A DNA stretch of 34,536 nt. Origin: JAZGAE01 sp036475545. Lineage in GTDB: Bacteria > Pseudomonadota > Alphaproteobacteria > DATDPM01. Under the pieces are notes generated by a model. It saw nothing but the letters and a program-made list of their open reading frames with translations, did no database searches and was not told the DNA's origin. Location: positions 1 to 34,536 of the forward strand of contig JAZGAE010000152.1 of NCBI GenBank assembly GCA_036475545.1, in the 5' to 3' direction. Both the position numbers and the translations under genes were made by a program. The first letter of the stretch is position 1; the number at the start of each line of letters is the position of its first letter. Below are positions 1 to 8,024 of this stretch, one piece after another.

Positions 1-1
1 C

Positions 2-844
2 AAGTCGCAGGCGTTCTACGAGTTCAACATGGCGCGGATCGACCAGTTCGCCGAGGCGTCAACGGGCCGACCGGCGGACGGGCTCAGCGTGGTCATGCTC
101 GGCAACTCCAGGCTGAAGTACGCGACGCTGAGCGAGGCCGAGATGGTGGCGCTGGCGGAGTCTCGCGGGCTGGGGGAGATGCGCTTTCTTGAGTTCGTCA
201 ACAACTGGGCGATTTTCGAGGATTTCGAGGGGTTGGCGGCCCCGCTGCTTGAAGCGGAGCCCGATCTGATCGTCTTCCAGCTCGAACTGCTGGTCAAGGA
301 GCGGGCGGATTTCTCGAGGCTGCTGTTGTTGCGTGAGTATGTTCTTTGGCAGCTGCTGGGCATCGGCCCGTGGAACCCCGGCAACATCGATCAGCGCGCC
401 CTCCAGTTTGACCGGCCGTGCGCCAACGACCATTCACAGGACGCGATAGCGACCCGCTTGGAGCGGACCGAGCGGTGGTTGTCGTACGATGCGCTAGGCC
501 GAAGCGCGCGCTTGGCGCGGGACTTCATCGCGACTGCGACCGTAAGGGGAATACCGGTTGTTCTGTTGTCGATCCCGAAGACGCAAAAAGCCGAGGAGTT
601 CCCGATCCTGGCCACTTCGACCCTGTGGCGGATGCTGGATCACGAGGTCGAGAGGCTCGAGTCGAACGACAAGGTGAGCCACTGGCGCTATACGGCGGCG
701 ATTCCCGATGGTGAGTTCTGCGACGTGGTTCACATGAACGAATCGGCCCGTCGAAACTTTTCCGCTTGGCTGGTGTCCCGGCTCACCGACATGCGCCACA
801 TGGCCATCGACAGCCGGCGCGCTGAGGGCAGCCCAGGCTCCTGA
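2..844 (+). CDS. SGNH/GDSL-type (DltD/AlgX-like) protein, 5' end cut by window edge
   Basis: The frame is open from base 2 with no stop upstream of the first ATG (29), so the true start probably lies outside the window. Seen: a block-I-like GNSR motif (Ser codon 107-109) after a beta-strand VVML, a strand DLIVFQLE, another strand before LLSIPK, and a C-terminal D-x-x-H (DVVH, codons 722-733) followed by MN. This is the Ser/Asp/His layout of SGNH hydrolases such as DltD and alginate-type O-acetyltransferases. Those proteins take an acyl group delivered across the membrane by an MBOAT protein and place it on a polymer outside the cytoplasm. The gene converges on the minus-strand locus at 886-5543, with 41 bp between its stop and that of the small membrane protein. 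Inferred role: final acyl transfer or removal on a surface glycan. The polymer and acyl group are unknown, and any N-terminal membrane anchor would lie off-window. Confidence 0.72.
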   Translation, partial: KSQAFYEFNMARIDQFAEASTGRPADGLSVVMLGNSRLKYATLSEAEMVALAESRGLGEMRFLEFVNNWAIFEDFEGLAAPLLEAEPDLIVFQLELLVKERADFSRLLLLREYVLWQLLGIGPWNPGNIDQRALQFDRPCANDHSQDAIATRLERTERWLSYDALGRSARLARDFIATATVRGIPVVLLSIPKTQKAEEFPILATSTLWRMLDHEVERLESNDKVSHWRYTAAIPDGEFCDVVHMNESARRNFSAWLVSRLTDMRHMAIDSRRAEGSPGS

Positions 845-885
845 GCCACAGGCGAGCGCCGTCGCGGAGCCTGCCGCGGTGCCGG

Positions 886-1023
886 CTACATGTTGATGTA
901 TCGAAATTCCGCCTGCTGCTCCAACGCGAAGAACAGGACGAGGAAGAGCAACGCGGCGTACCAGAGGCCGATCAACACGTTGGCCAGGAGGGGCGGGCAG
1001 ATCTTGCGCAATATCGCGTACAT
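886..1023 (-). CDS. DltX-like single-helix microprotein (45 aa) ending in FRYINM
   Basis: Reading the minus strand from ATG 1023-1021 to TAG 888-886 gives 45 residues. There is a short basic N-terminus (MYAILRK), one hydrophobic helix at about residues 12-34, and a polar tail EQQAEFRYINM. The positive-inside rule places the C-terminus outside the cytoplasm. The last six residues fit F-x-Y-x-x-(hydrophobic). Established knowledge: DltX of Gram-positive D-alanylation systems is a protein of similar size that ends in FxYxxF, and its Tyr carries the acyl group between the MBOAT DltB and the SGNH protein DltD. Here the gene is the last minus-strand gene of a set with a ligase-carrier fusion, an MBOAT and a sulfotransferase, and it faces an SGNH gene. 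An AGGTG sits 13 nt before the ATG, a weak and distant ribosome site. The next in-frame codon upstream of SYFE is a stop, so the start is well bounded. It could be a chance frame, but motif, topology and context agree. Confidence 0.7.
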   Translation of the reverse strand: MYAILRKICPPLLANVLIGLWYAALLFLVLFFALEQQAEFRYINM

Positions 1024-1169
1024 CTCGAAATACGATCACCTAGCGGGAATGAAGACGCTAAGCCCCCGGACGTCCGATCATCAGGAAGGAGAGGCGCCCA
1101 CGCTCCGGCGCCACCCCGAGGCCATGTGGCCGCCGGGCCGGCGCGGGCGCAAGAGCCGGTCCGGGCCGC

Positions 1170-2090
1170 TTAGGGTTGGTTGCGGGCCGCATTGACCAGC
1201 AAACCGAGCTCGTAGCGGCGCCGCGCTTCCGCGCTGTCCCGCTCGTCCTCGACGTCCACGGGTTCGTAGCCGTTGGCCACGAGGGTGGGGTTTACGATCC
1301 TTCCCAGGCTGCCGATGGTGGCGTGAGACAGGTCCTGCCATCTTTTCACGCTCGACCCATCGATCCTGTTCCTGCGGTAGGTCTTCCAGTCGCCCAGGCC
1401 AACATCTTCCCGCCTTTGCATGGCGCGATCGAGCAGCGTGGCATCCCAAGGCTCGCCCACGAAATCCAAGAGGCTTTTCATGGTGGTTTGCGGATCGGCG
1501 ACCAGGTCCTCGTAGCGGTAAGTGATCGTGTTGTCAGGGTGGCGCGAAGCGAAGTCCGTTATGGCTTTCGTGACGTCGACCCAGGCGTGGCAGAACGCCT
1601 CCAGCGGCTTGGGATATGTCTTGATGTAACGATGGAATTCCTGCAGGTAGCCGCCGTTCTCGTCCGCAAGGTCTTTGCAGCTGCAGGCCACGTCCAGGCC
1701 GTGGCGAATCACGTAGATGAAATAGGCGTGGTCGCCGCACAACCGATCGATCTCTTCGATATAAAATGAGTCGATCGCAGTCTTCTCGGCCCACCGGCCC
1801 TTTCCCTGGCGCTTGGCGTAATCGCGCGGAAAATCGAATGCAAACTCCCGCAGCCGCGACAGAACCTCTTGATCGGAGTACCCGGCGAAGCTGAGGCCGC
1901 TCAGCACGCCCATGTCGACGCCTTCGGCGATCGTCTCCGCGTGGAGAAAGCGCGCACAGGCGTTGAGGATGTGCGTCTCTCCCGCACAGGCGATGTTCGG
2001 GTGCGCATCGAGCAATCGCCGCAGCAACGTGGTGCCCGAGCGCGGCGCGCCAAGGACGATGATGCCTTCGTGCTTAACGTCCAAACCCAT
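1170..2090 (-). CDS. PAPS-dependent sulfotransferase (Sulfotransfer_3-like)
   Basis: The 306-residue protein begins MGLDVKHEG at 2090, behind a strong GGGAGGAG ribosome site 5 nt upstream. A longer in-frame start at 2186 lacks such a site and would add an Arg-rich tail, so it was not used. Seen: the 5'-phosphosulfate loop GAPRSGTTLL at residues 14-23, and a segment YVIRHGLDVACSCKDL matching the 3'-phosphate-binding region (R..D...S). The family moves sulfate from PAPS to hydroxyl or amino groups of sugars, lipids or proteins. It lies in the same orientation between the MBOAT gene (236 bp upstream) and the small DltX-like gene (146 bp downstream). Co-orientation suggests it modifies the same polymer or lipid, but the gaps are wide enough for separate promoters. 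The acceptor cannot be read from sequence. Confidence 0.85.
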   Translation of the reverse strand: MGLDVKHEGIIVLGAPRSGTTLLRRLLDAHPNIACAGETHILNACARFLHAETIAEGVDMGVLSGLSFAGYSDQEVLSRLREFAFDFPRDYAKRQGKGRWAEKTAIDSFYIEEIDRLCGDHAYFIYVIRHGLDVACSCKDLADENGGYLQEFHRYIKTYPKPLEAFCHAWVDVTKAITDFASRHPDNTITYRYEDLVADPQTTMKSLLDFVGEPWDATLLDRAMQRREDVGLGDWKTYRRNRIDGSSVKRWQDLSHATIGSLGRIVNPTLVANGYEPVDVEDERDSAEARRRYELGLLVNAARNQP

Positions 2091-2326
2091 GGATTCTCCT
2101 CCCACAAGCGATCCTGTCGGCGACCGACGGCGAGACGCTCCCACCGTCGATGCGCAGCCCCGTTGTTCCTGTCGGGCAAGTGCCAAGTCGACCCGCAGAC
2201 TCAGAGCTCCGTCGGGGTGTGGCCGCGACAGAGCGAATTCCCCTGTTTCGCCTCATCTCGCAGGCGGCGGCCCCGGAACGGGTGGCTGCGAGGCGCGCCG
2301 GGTGGTGCCTAATCTCACGCATTTCA

Positions 2327-3475
2327 TCACATCCAGAACAGAAGAACTCTGGCCAGGGCATCGACGGCGGAACCGAGGTCCGGCTCCTTGACGATGGTGA
2401 AGCCGAAAATCACGAAGTGGAACGTGAGCAAGACCGACAAAGCCCTGAGGCTGCGCAGCAGCCACAAATTCTCCACCACGGGCAACGCGGCCTTGACGTG
2501 CTGAAAGCCCTGCCAAACCACGATGCCGCAGCCGTGATAGAGGCCCCACACGACGTAGCGCAGCGAAAGTTCGTGCCACAGGCCCAGCACCAACATCGCC
2601 GAAACCGCGCCCAGAGCCGCGCTTCGCGTCGTGGAGACAACAAGCATGTACACGTATTCGCGGCACCAGCTAGACAGCGAGATGTGCCAGGAGCGCCAGA
2701 ACTCCGAGATGTTGCTCTTCAGGAACGGCCAGTTGAAGTTCTCCATCACCCGATAGCCCAGGAGCAGGGCAAACCCGATCGCAACGTCGGAGTACCCGGA
2801 GAACTGAAAGTACAGGTTGAGGCTGTGCCGCAGAATGTCGAGGTAGGCGATGAGTGCGGTCTGCGAGGGATCGATTCCGGCGATGAACTCGGCGAGTTTC
2901 ACCGAAACCACGAAATTGGCGAGGAACGCGATCTTCACGTATCCGTAGAGGATCCGTTCCAGCCCTTCCGAGAACTGGCCGCTGTCCCAACGTTTGCGCC
3001 TGCGGTCGCGGCTGAACTGGGGATAGCGGTGGATCGGGCCGGCGAGCATTGACGGCAGAAAAAATAGGTAACTGACCAAGTCCCCTGGGGTCTGGGGAGG
3101 GATCGTGCCTTTGTACCTCTCGATCACGTAGTGCAGGCACCGAAAGCTGTAGTACGACAGGCCCAGCGGAATCGCCACGTCGCGGACGATATCGGTGAAT
3201 TGGCCGGAGACCTGGAGCTTGTAAGAGGCGAGGAGGGCGACGATGCCGGCGGCGGCGGTGATGGCGAGCGGGCCCGAAACATGGTCGCGATTGGTTAGCA
3301 AGTAGGTGGCTGCGGTCATCACGAGCAAGATGACGGTCGATTCGGGCGCATGCATTACCAAGAAGGCCAGCGTCACCCCGACGAGCCAGAACTCGCGCAG
3401 TCGACCCGGCATGCACCAATAGCCTGCGACCGTCACGGCCATCCAACCGAACCACGGGAGCGAAAGAACGCTCAT
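2327..3475 (-). CDS. MBOAT family membrane O-acyltransferase (AlgI/DltB-like)
   Basis: The 382-residue polytopic membrane protein starts at MSVLSLPWFGWM (ATG 3475), behind a purine-rich GGAAGGGGGG stretch. An upstream in-frame extension to 3598 is hydrophilic and was rejected. Seen: the family signature around residues 222-275 (FQFSGYSDVAIG, ENFNWPFL, EFWRSWHISLSSW, REYVY) and the two conserved histidines, GLWHE (H301) and GLYHG (H314). AlgI/DltB proteins receive an acyl group from a cytosolic donor and pass it to an extracytoplasmic partner. At 382 residues this is on the short side compared with AlgI-type proteins. The ligase-carrier gene ends 178 bp upstream on the same strand, giving a plausible donor. 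A sulfotransferase and a DltX-like microprotein follow. The polymer acylated is unknown. Confidence 0.92.
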   Translation of the reverse strand: MSVLSLPWFGWMAVTVAGYWCMPGRLREFWLVGVTLAFLVMHAPESTVILLVMTAATYLLTNRDHVSGPLAITAAAGIVALLASYKLQVSGQFTDIVRDVAIPLGLSYYSFRCLHYVIERYKGTIPPQTPGDLVSYLFFLPSMLAGPIHRYPQFSRDRRRKRWDSGQFSEGLERILYGYVKIAFLANFVVSVKLAEFIAGIDPSQTALIAYLDILRHSLNLYFQFSGYSDVAIGFALLLGYRVMENFNWPFLKSNISEFWRSWHISLSSWCREYVYMLVVSTTRSAALGAVSAMLVLGLWHELSLRYVVWGLYHGCGIVVWQGFQHVKAALPVVENLWLLRSLRALSVLLTFHFVIFGFTIVKEPDLGSAVDALARVLLFWM

Positions 3476-3653
3476 CGCCCCCCCTTCCGCCTTCCATCCG
3501 GAGTGATTCGAGGCATCGACCTGTGCGCATGGTGCGCCGGCGCCGCCCGCGTGGACCCCTTGCCGACCGTCAGGCACCCAAGGGGCCTCTCCCTCCAAGC
3601 CTGTTTCGCAGAGCTCACGCTGGTCGCTCCGGTATGTCCTGCTGCGGCCTCAC

Positions 3654-5543
3654 CTATGGGGCCGCCAGCTTTTCCTCGACGACTTTGGTGACGTCGCGCA
3701 TGGTCTTGATGCTCATGATGTCGCGGGGCGTCATCGTCACGGCGAACTCGGTCTCAAGCGAAAGCAGAAAGTCGATATGGGCGAGCGATGTCCAACCCTC
3801 GGTATTCTCGGGATTCGAGTCCGGGGACAGATCGTCGACCGGCGATCTGAAGTTCTGCGCGGCGAGGGCATACACCTTCTCCGCAACGCCGCCGTCTTTG
3901 CCCCCGCCGCCGTCCCTGCGGACGCCGTTAACGATTTCCTTGAGCTCGTCGATGATGACCTTGCCCGCCGGCCCTCGGGGCAGATCGTCGAGGATGTGGA
4001 TCTCGCGGGGAAGGATTTCGCGAGACGCGATTTCCAGGAAGCGTTCAACGATTTCCTGCTCGACAACCGTCCGGCCCGGCTCGGGGACCACACAGGAGAC
4101 CACCCGCTCGCCCCAAACGTCGTCATCCATGGCGAAGGTCACGGCATCCAAGACGCCGGGCATTCCCCTGAGCACGCTGGTTACGTCCTCGGGGTAGACG
4201 TTGAGCCCGCCGCAGATGATGACGTTCTTCTTACGCCCGACAATTCGGTAGAAACCCTCGTCGTCGACTTGGGCGAGGTCGCCGGTGTAAAACCAGCCGT
4301 CTCTCAGGACCGCGGCGGTCTCCTCCGGCATCTTGAAGTAGCCCTTCGCGACGTTGTCGCCACGCAGGACGAGCTCGCCGATCTCGCCCACCGAGACGTC
4401 GCGTCCCTCCTCGTCGACGATGCGGGCCTCGCAGTCCACCGGTTTGCCGATGGTTCCAATCCTGCGTGTCGAATCGTCAGGCCCACAGTAGTGGGACTCG
4501 CAGACGGTTTCCGTCAGCCCGTAAACGTTGACGATCTGCGTCCGAAACCTCTCCTCGAAGCCGGCCCACAGTGACTCGTCGAGGTGGGCCGCAGTGGACA
4601 CGACGAACCGGAAATCCTCGGTCACGAAGCTGTCGAAGTACTGCTCGCCGAGGTTGGCGGCGAGCGTGAGGACGGACGGGACCGTCACGAAATGCGTGAC
4701 CCTTAGGGCGTAGACCGTATCGAGAAGCTCCGGAAGGCGGTCGACCCGGAACGGGAACGGGCGGATCACGGAGGCGCCCGCGGTGAACGCGAGAACCGGT
4801 CCCTGGATGATGCCGTCGGCGTGATAGAGCGGCAGGACGTTCAGCAGCCGAGTGTGTTCATCGAATCCATACTGCCGCACGAACGTCGCCATCTGGGCGG
4901 CGAGATTGCGGTGCGTGATCTCGACGCCCTTGGGCCGCGAGGTCGTGCCGGAGGTGAAGAGGATGTACGCCGCCGTCGAGTCGGGGACGTCGGCCGGCAT
5001 GCGCTCGGCCGGCGCCAGGCCCTCGAGCAGGGCGAGGTGGCGGGACCCGCCCGCGTCGCCGGAGCGGAACGCCGATGTCACCTTGGCCAGGACGGATCGC
5101 CCGGCCGCCGGCGCGTCGCTCCCGATCTCGATCACGGAGGCGTCGCCGCGCACGGCCTCGGCGAGGCCGGCGCCTGCGATGATGTCGGCGTCGATCGCGA
5201 GCGCCTTGGCGTCGGCGGCCTCCACCAGGGTGCGCAGCTCGCGAGGGGTGACCCGCGGATTCAAGAGCACCGCGGTCAGGCCGTTGCGCAGCAGCGACAT
5301 GAACAGCGTGATGACGGTGAGGTCGTCTTTGCTGGCGATGACGACCCGGTCGCCCGGCTCAAGACCGAGGTTTGCGTAAAGCGTGGTCAGCCGCCCGACG
5401 CGGTCGAACAACTCGCCGTAGGTGAGCTTCCGCGGCCCGATCACGAACGGCTTGGAGCGTTTGACCGACCCCTGTAGTTCGTCGAACCGACGCACCAGCT
5501 CGGAGACGGATCCGGTTTCAGCCATCGGCGCAACCACTTCCAT
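3654..5543 (-). CDS. AMP-forming acyl ligase fused to a C-terminal phosphopantetheine carrier domain
   Basis: Residues ~10-545 form an ANL-superfamily adenylating enzyme: P-loop ILFTSGTTSRPKG (194-206), VYGLTET (340-346), YTGDLAQVDDEGF (419-431), GRKKNVIICGGLNVYPEDV (436-454) and the C-terminal catalytic Lys in PAGKVI (K528). Residues ~553-627 form an acyl-carrier domain, EGWTSLAHID, with Ser586 as the expected phosphopantetheine site. The usual Asp before that Ser is Thr here. The hinge and core motifs resemble acyl-CoA synthetases more than DltA, so the activated acid need not be D-alanine. Role inferred: activate an acid and load it on its own carrier for the downstream MBOAT, equivalent to a DltA-DltC fusion. 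Starts at 5543 and 5525 are both possible; GGAAG upstream of 5525 is the better ribosome site. priA ends 140 bp upstream on the same strand. Confidence 0.9.
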   Translation of the reverse strand: MEVVAPMAETGSVSELVRRFDELQGSVKRSKPFVIGPRKLTYGELFDRVGRLTTLYANLGLEPGDRVVIASKDDLTVITLFMSLLRNGLTAVLLNPRVTPRELRTLVEAADAKALAIDADIIAGAGLAEAVRGDASVIEIGSDAPAAGRSVLAKVTSAFRSGDAGGSRHLALLEGLAPAERMPADVPDSTAAYILFTSGTTSRPKGVEITHRNLAAQMATFVRQYGFDEHTRLLNVLPLYHADGIIQGPVLAFTAGASVIRPFPFRVDRLPELLDTVYALRVTHFVTVPSVLTLAANLGEQYFDSFVTEDFRFVVSTAAHLDESLWAGFEERFRTQIVNVYGLTETVCESHYCGPDDSTRRIGTIGKPVDCEARIVDEEGRDVSVGEIGELVLRGDNVAKGYFKMPEETAAVLRDGWFYTGDLAQVDDEGFYRIVGRKKNVIICGGLNVYPEDVTSVLRGMPGVLDAVTFAMDDDVWGERVVSCVVPEPGRTVVEQEIVERFLEIASREILPREIHILDDLPRGPAGKVIIDELKEIVNGVRRDGGGGKDGGVAEKVYALAAQNFRSPVDDLSPDSNPENTEGWTSLAHIDFLLSLETEFAVTMTPRDIMSIKTMRDVTKVVEEKLAAP

Positions 5544-5657
5544 TCGCTCGTCCGTTCGGCGTCGGCCCGAGTTCGCGCGCCCCCCGCGGCCGATTCCGGT
5601 CTCAACCGCCCCCGGGAGGAATTCTAAGGATTGTTGCTAATAAACCGTAAAGAGGGC

Positions 5658-5671
5658 CCGGCCGCGGCCGG
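5658..5671. terminator. GC palindrome between priA and the ligase gene
   Basis: A perfect 14-bp palindrome CCGGCCGCGGCCGG lies just after the priA stop on the minus strand, followed by CCCTCTTT. It could act as a weak terminator separating priA from the acylation locus, but there is no proper T-run. Confidence 0.25.
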
Positions 5672-5683
5672 CGGTTCTCCCCG

Positions 5684-7924
5684 TCACAGGAAGCTGTAGG
5701 GGTCGATATCGACCTTGATCCGCACGCCCCCCTTCGCCGTGACGGGGCCGAGCCAACGCCTGAGCGGGGTCTGGATGTCCAGGGTCTTGCGCGCCTTGAC
5801 CAAGAGCCGCCAGCGGTAGCGCCCGCCGACGCGGGCGAGCGGCGCCGGGGCCGGGCCCAGCACCTCGATCCCCGGCGCGCGCGGGGCGCCGCGCCCGAGG
5901 GCCCGGGCGGCGGCGATCACCGCGCCTTCCTTCGGCCCCGACACGATCACCGCCGCCAGCCTGCCGAAGGGCGGCATCCCCTGGGCGCGGCGCGCCGCCG
6001 CCTCCGCCTCGAGGAAGCGGTCGCGGTCGCCCGAGACCAGCGCCCCCATCACCGGATGCTCCGGCATGTAGGTCTGCACGAAGACGCGGCCCGGCCGCTG
6101 GGCCCGGCCGGCGCGGCCCGAGACCTGGGCGAGCAGCTGATAGGTGCGCTCGGCCGCGCGCAGGTCGCCGCCGGCCAGCCCGAGGTCGGCGTCGATGACC
6201 CCGACCAGCGTGAGCAGGGGGAAGTGATGGCCCTTGGCCACCATCTGGGTGCCGATCACCAGGTCGAGCTCGCGCCGCTCGACCCGGCGCACGAACCCGG
6301 CCGCGGCCTTGGGCCCGGTGAGCGTGTCGCTGGTCATGATCCCGTAGCGGGCGTCGGGGAAGAGCGCGGAGACCTCCTCGCCGAGCCGCTCCACCCCGGG
6401 GCCGCAGGCGGCGAACGAGTCCGCTTCCCCGCAGCGGGGGCAGGCCTCCGGCAGCGCCGTCGTCAGCCCGCAATGATGGCACAGGAGCCGGCCCCGGCTT
6501 CGATGCTGCACCAGCCAGGCGGTGCAGTTGGGGCAATCGAGGCGGTGGCCGCAGCGCCGGCAAAGGGTCAACGGCGCGTAGCCGCGGCGGTTGAGGAACA
6601 GCATCGCCTGTTCGCCGGCCTCGAAGGTTTCGCCCAGCGCCGCCCGCAAAGCCGGCGAAAGCCAATGCTGCCGGGGCGGCGGATCGGCGCGCATGTCGAC
6701 GACGTGGATGTCCGGAAGCCGCGCGCCCCCGTGCCGCTCGGGCAGGCGGAGGCACTGGTAGCGGCCGGCCGCGACGTTGGTCACCGTCTCCAACGAGGGC
6801 GTCGCGGTGACCAGAACGATCGGGATGCCTTCGATCCGCGCCCTGACGACCGCCATGTCGCGGGCGTGGTAGACGACGCCGTCCTCCTGCTTGAAGGAGG
6901 CGTCGTGCTCCTCGTCCACCACGACGAGGCCGAGCTCGGGGAAGGGCAGGAACAGGGCCGAGCGCGCCCCCACCACCACGCGGGCCTTGCCCTCGGCCAC
7001 GGCGCGCCAGGCGAGGCGGCGCTGCGCCGGCGTGAGATCCGAATGCCACTCGACCGGGACCGCGCCGAAGCGCGCCTCGAAGCGGCCGAGCCACTGGGCG
7101 GTGAGCGCGATCTCGGGCACCAGGACCAGGACCTGCCGCCCCGCCCGGAGGGCCGCGGCGACGGCGTCCAAATAGACCTCCGTCTTGCCGGCCCCGGTCA
7201 CGCCGTCGAGCAGGGTGACGGAAAAGCCGCCGTCGCGGGCCTTGGCCGCGAGATCGGCGGCGGCCGCCGCCTGGTCGGGCGAGAACCGCGGCGCCGGCCG
7301 GCGCCAGTCGGGCCTGGCGAAGGGCAGCGGCGGCGCAACCGTCACCGCTTGCAGCAGGCCGGCCCGGGCCAGCCCAGCGACGACGCCCGGCGACACCCCC
7401 GCCTCCCGCGCCAGTTCGCTGGCCGCCCGGGGCGGCCCGGCGGCCAGCGCCGCCATGACCCGGCTCCGCGCCGCCGTCATCCGCACGGCCCGGCCCTTCG
7501 CCGCCGCGTCCTCGGCGGCGGCGTAGGCGGTGATGGGCCTTTCCGCCTCGAGGGCGTCCGGGACGCTGAGGACCATCTTGAGCACCGCGCCGGGGGCTGA
7601 CAACGTGTACCCGGCCACCCAGTTGACAAAGCGCCGCAGCGCCTCGGGCAGCGGCGGCGCGGGAAGCCGGCGGCGCACGTCCCTGAGCCGCGCGGCGGCG
7701 ACCTCTTCCACCCCCTCGTCCGCCTCGTCCCACACGCATCCCGCCAGCTCCCGGCCGCCGAGGGGCACCAGGACGATATCGCCGGCGGCCAGGGCCTCGC
7801 CGGAGGCGCGGCGGTAATCGTAGGGGCCCTCCAGCGGAAGCGGCAGGAGCACGCGGACCCGGGCGCGGGCGCGAGCCTCGGGGGGCGCCGCGGCGGGGGC
7901 GGAACTGGCGCGTCGCGCAGGCAT
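5684..7924 (-). CDS. priA: Primosomal protein N' (PriA), replication-restart helicase
   Basis: This is a superfamily-2 3'-5' helicase that recognises stalled forks and loads the replicative helicase. The 746-residue protein shows an N-terminal 3'-DNA-binding domain (~30-120), a winged-helix region (~140-200), Walker A GVTGAGKT (241-248), DEEH box (337-340), motif III LVTATP, and eight zinc-binding cysteines in four pairs (455/458, 464/467, 482/485, 495/498). The late helicase motifs are IGTQMVAKGHHFP and QVSGRAGR. The length is usual for PriA. ATG 7924 is preferred over in-frame GTG 7933 or TTG 7942, because no known PriA residues precede it. It is divergent from the DUF484-xerC pair, with about 100 bp between the chosen starts that must hold both promoters. 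All catalytic motifs are intact. Confidence 0.97.
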   Translation of the reverse strand: MPARRASSAPAAAPPEARARARVRVLLPLPLEGPYDYRRASGEALAAGDIVLVPLGGRELAGCVWDEADEGVEEVAAARLRDVRRRLPAPPLPEALRRFVNWVAGYTLSAPGAVLKMVLSVPDALEAERPITAYAAAEDAAAKGRAVRMTAARSRVMAALAAGPPRAASELAREAGVSPGVVAGLARAGLLQAVTVAPPLPFARPDWRRPAPRFSPDQAAAAADLAAKARDGGFSVTLLDGVTGAGKTEVYLDAVAAALRAGRQVLVLVPEIALTAQWLGRFEARFGAVPVEWHSDLTPAQRRLAWRAVAEGKARVVVGARSALFLPFPELGLVVVDEEHDASFKQEDGVVYHARDMAVVRARIEGIPIVLVTATPSLETVTNVAAGRYQCLRLPERHGGARLPDIHVVDMRADPPPRQHWLSPALRAALGETFEAGEQAMLFLNRRGYAPLTLCRRCGHRLDCPNCTAWLVQHRSRGRLLCHHCGLTTALPEACPRCGEADSFAACGPGVERLGEEVSALFPDARYGIMTSDTLTGPKAAAGFVRRVERRELDLVIGTQMVAKGHHFPLLTLVGVIDADLGLAGGDLRAAERTYQLLAQVSGRAGRAQRPGRVFVQTYMPEHPVMGALVSGDRDRFLEAEAAARRAQGMPPFGRLAAVIVSGPKEGAVIAAARALGRGAPRAPGIEVLGPAPAPLARVGGRYRWRLLVKARKTLDIQTPLRRWLGPVTAKGGVRIKVDIDPYSFL

Positions 7925-8024
7925 GAGGTACACTCTAGTCAACCCGCCCAGGCAGCGCCACGCGGAGCCATGGCCGCGGGAGATGGGACCGATTCGGGTG
8001 GCGGCCCTTCACGAGGAAGGGCGG

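Noticed and set aside
2091..2186. Longer sulfotransferase start at 2186
   Set aside because: The added residues are Arg/Ser-rich; ATG 2090 has GGGAGGAG and begins just before the P-loop strand.
3476..3598. Longer MBOAT start at 3598
   Set aside because: The extension is hydrophilic, whereas MBOAT proteins begin near the first membrane helix at MSVLSLPW.
5637..7739. 700-codon minus-strand frame overlapping priA
   Set aside because: Arg/Gly/Pro-rich out-of-phase shadow of priA with no motifs.
7923..8024. Upstream start for the DUF484 gene at 7923
   Set aside because: It overlaps the priA start codon, lacks a ribosome site, and adds residues unlike the family; 8025 has GAGGAAGG.
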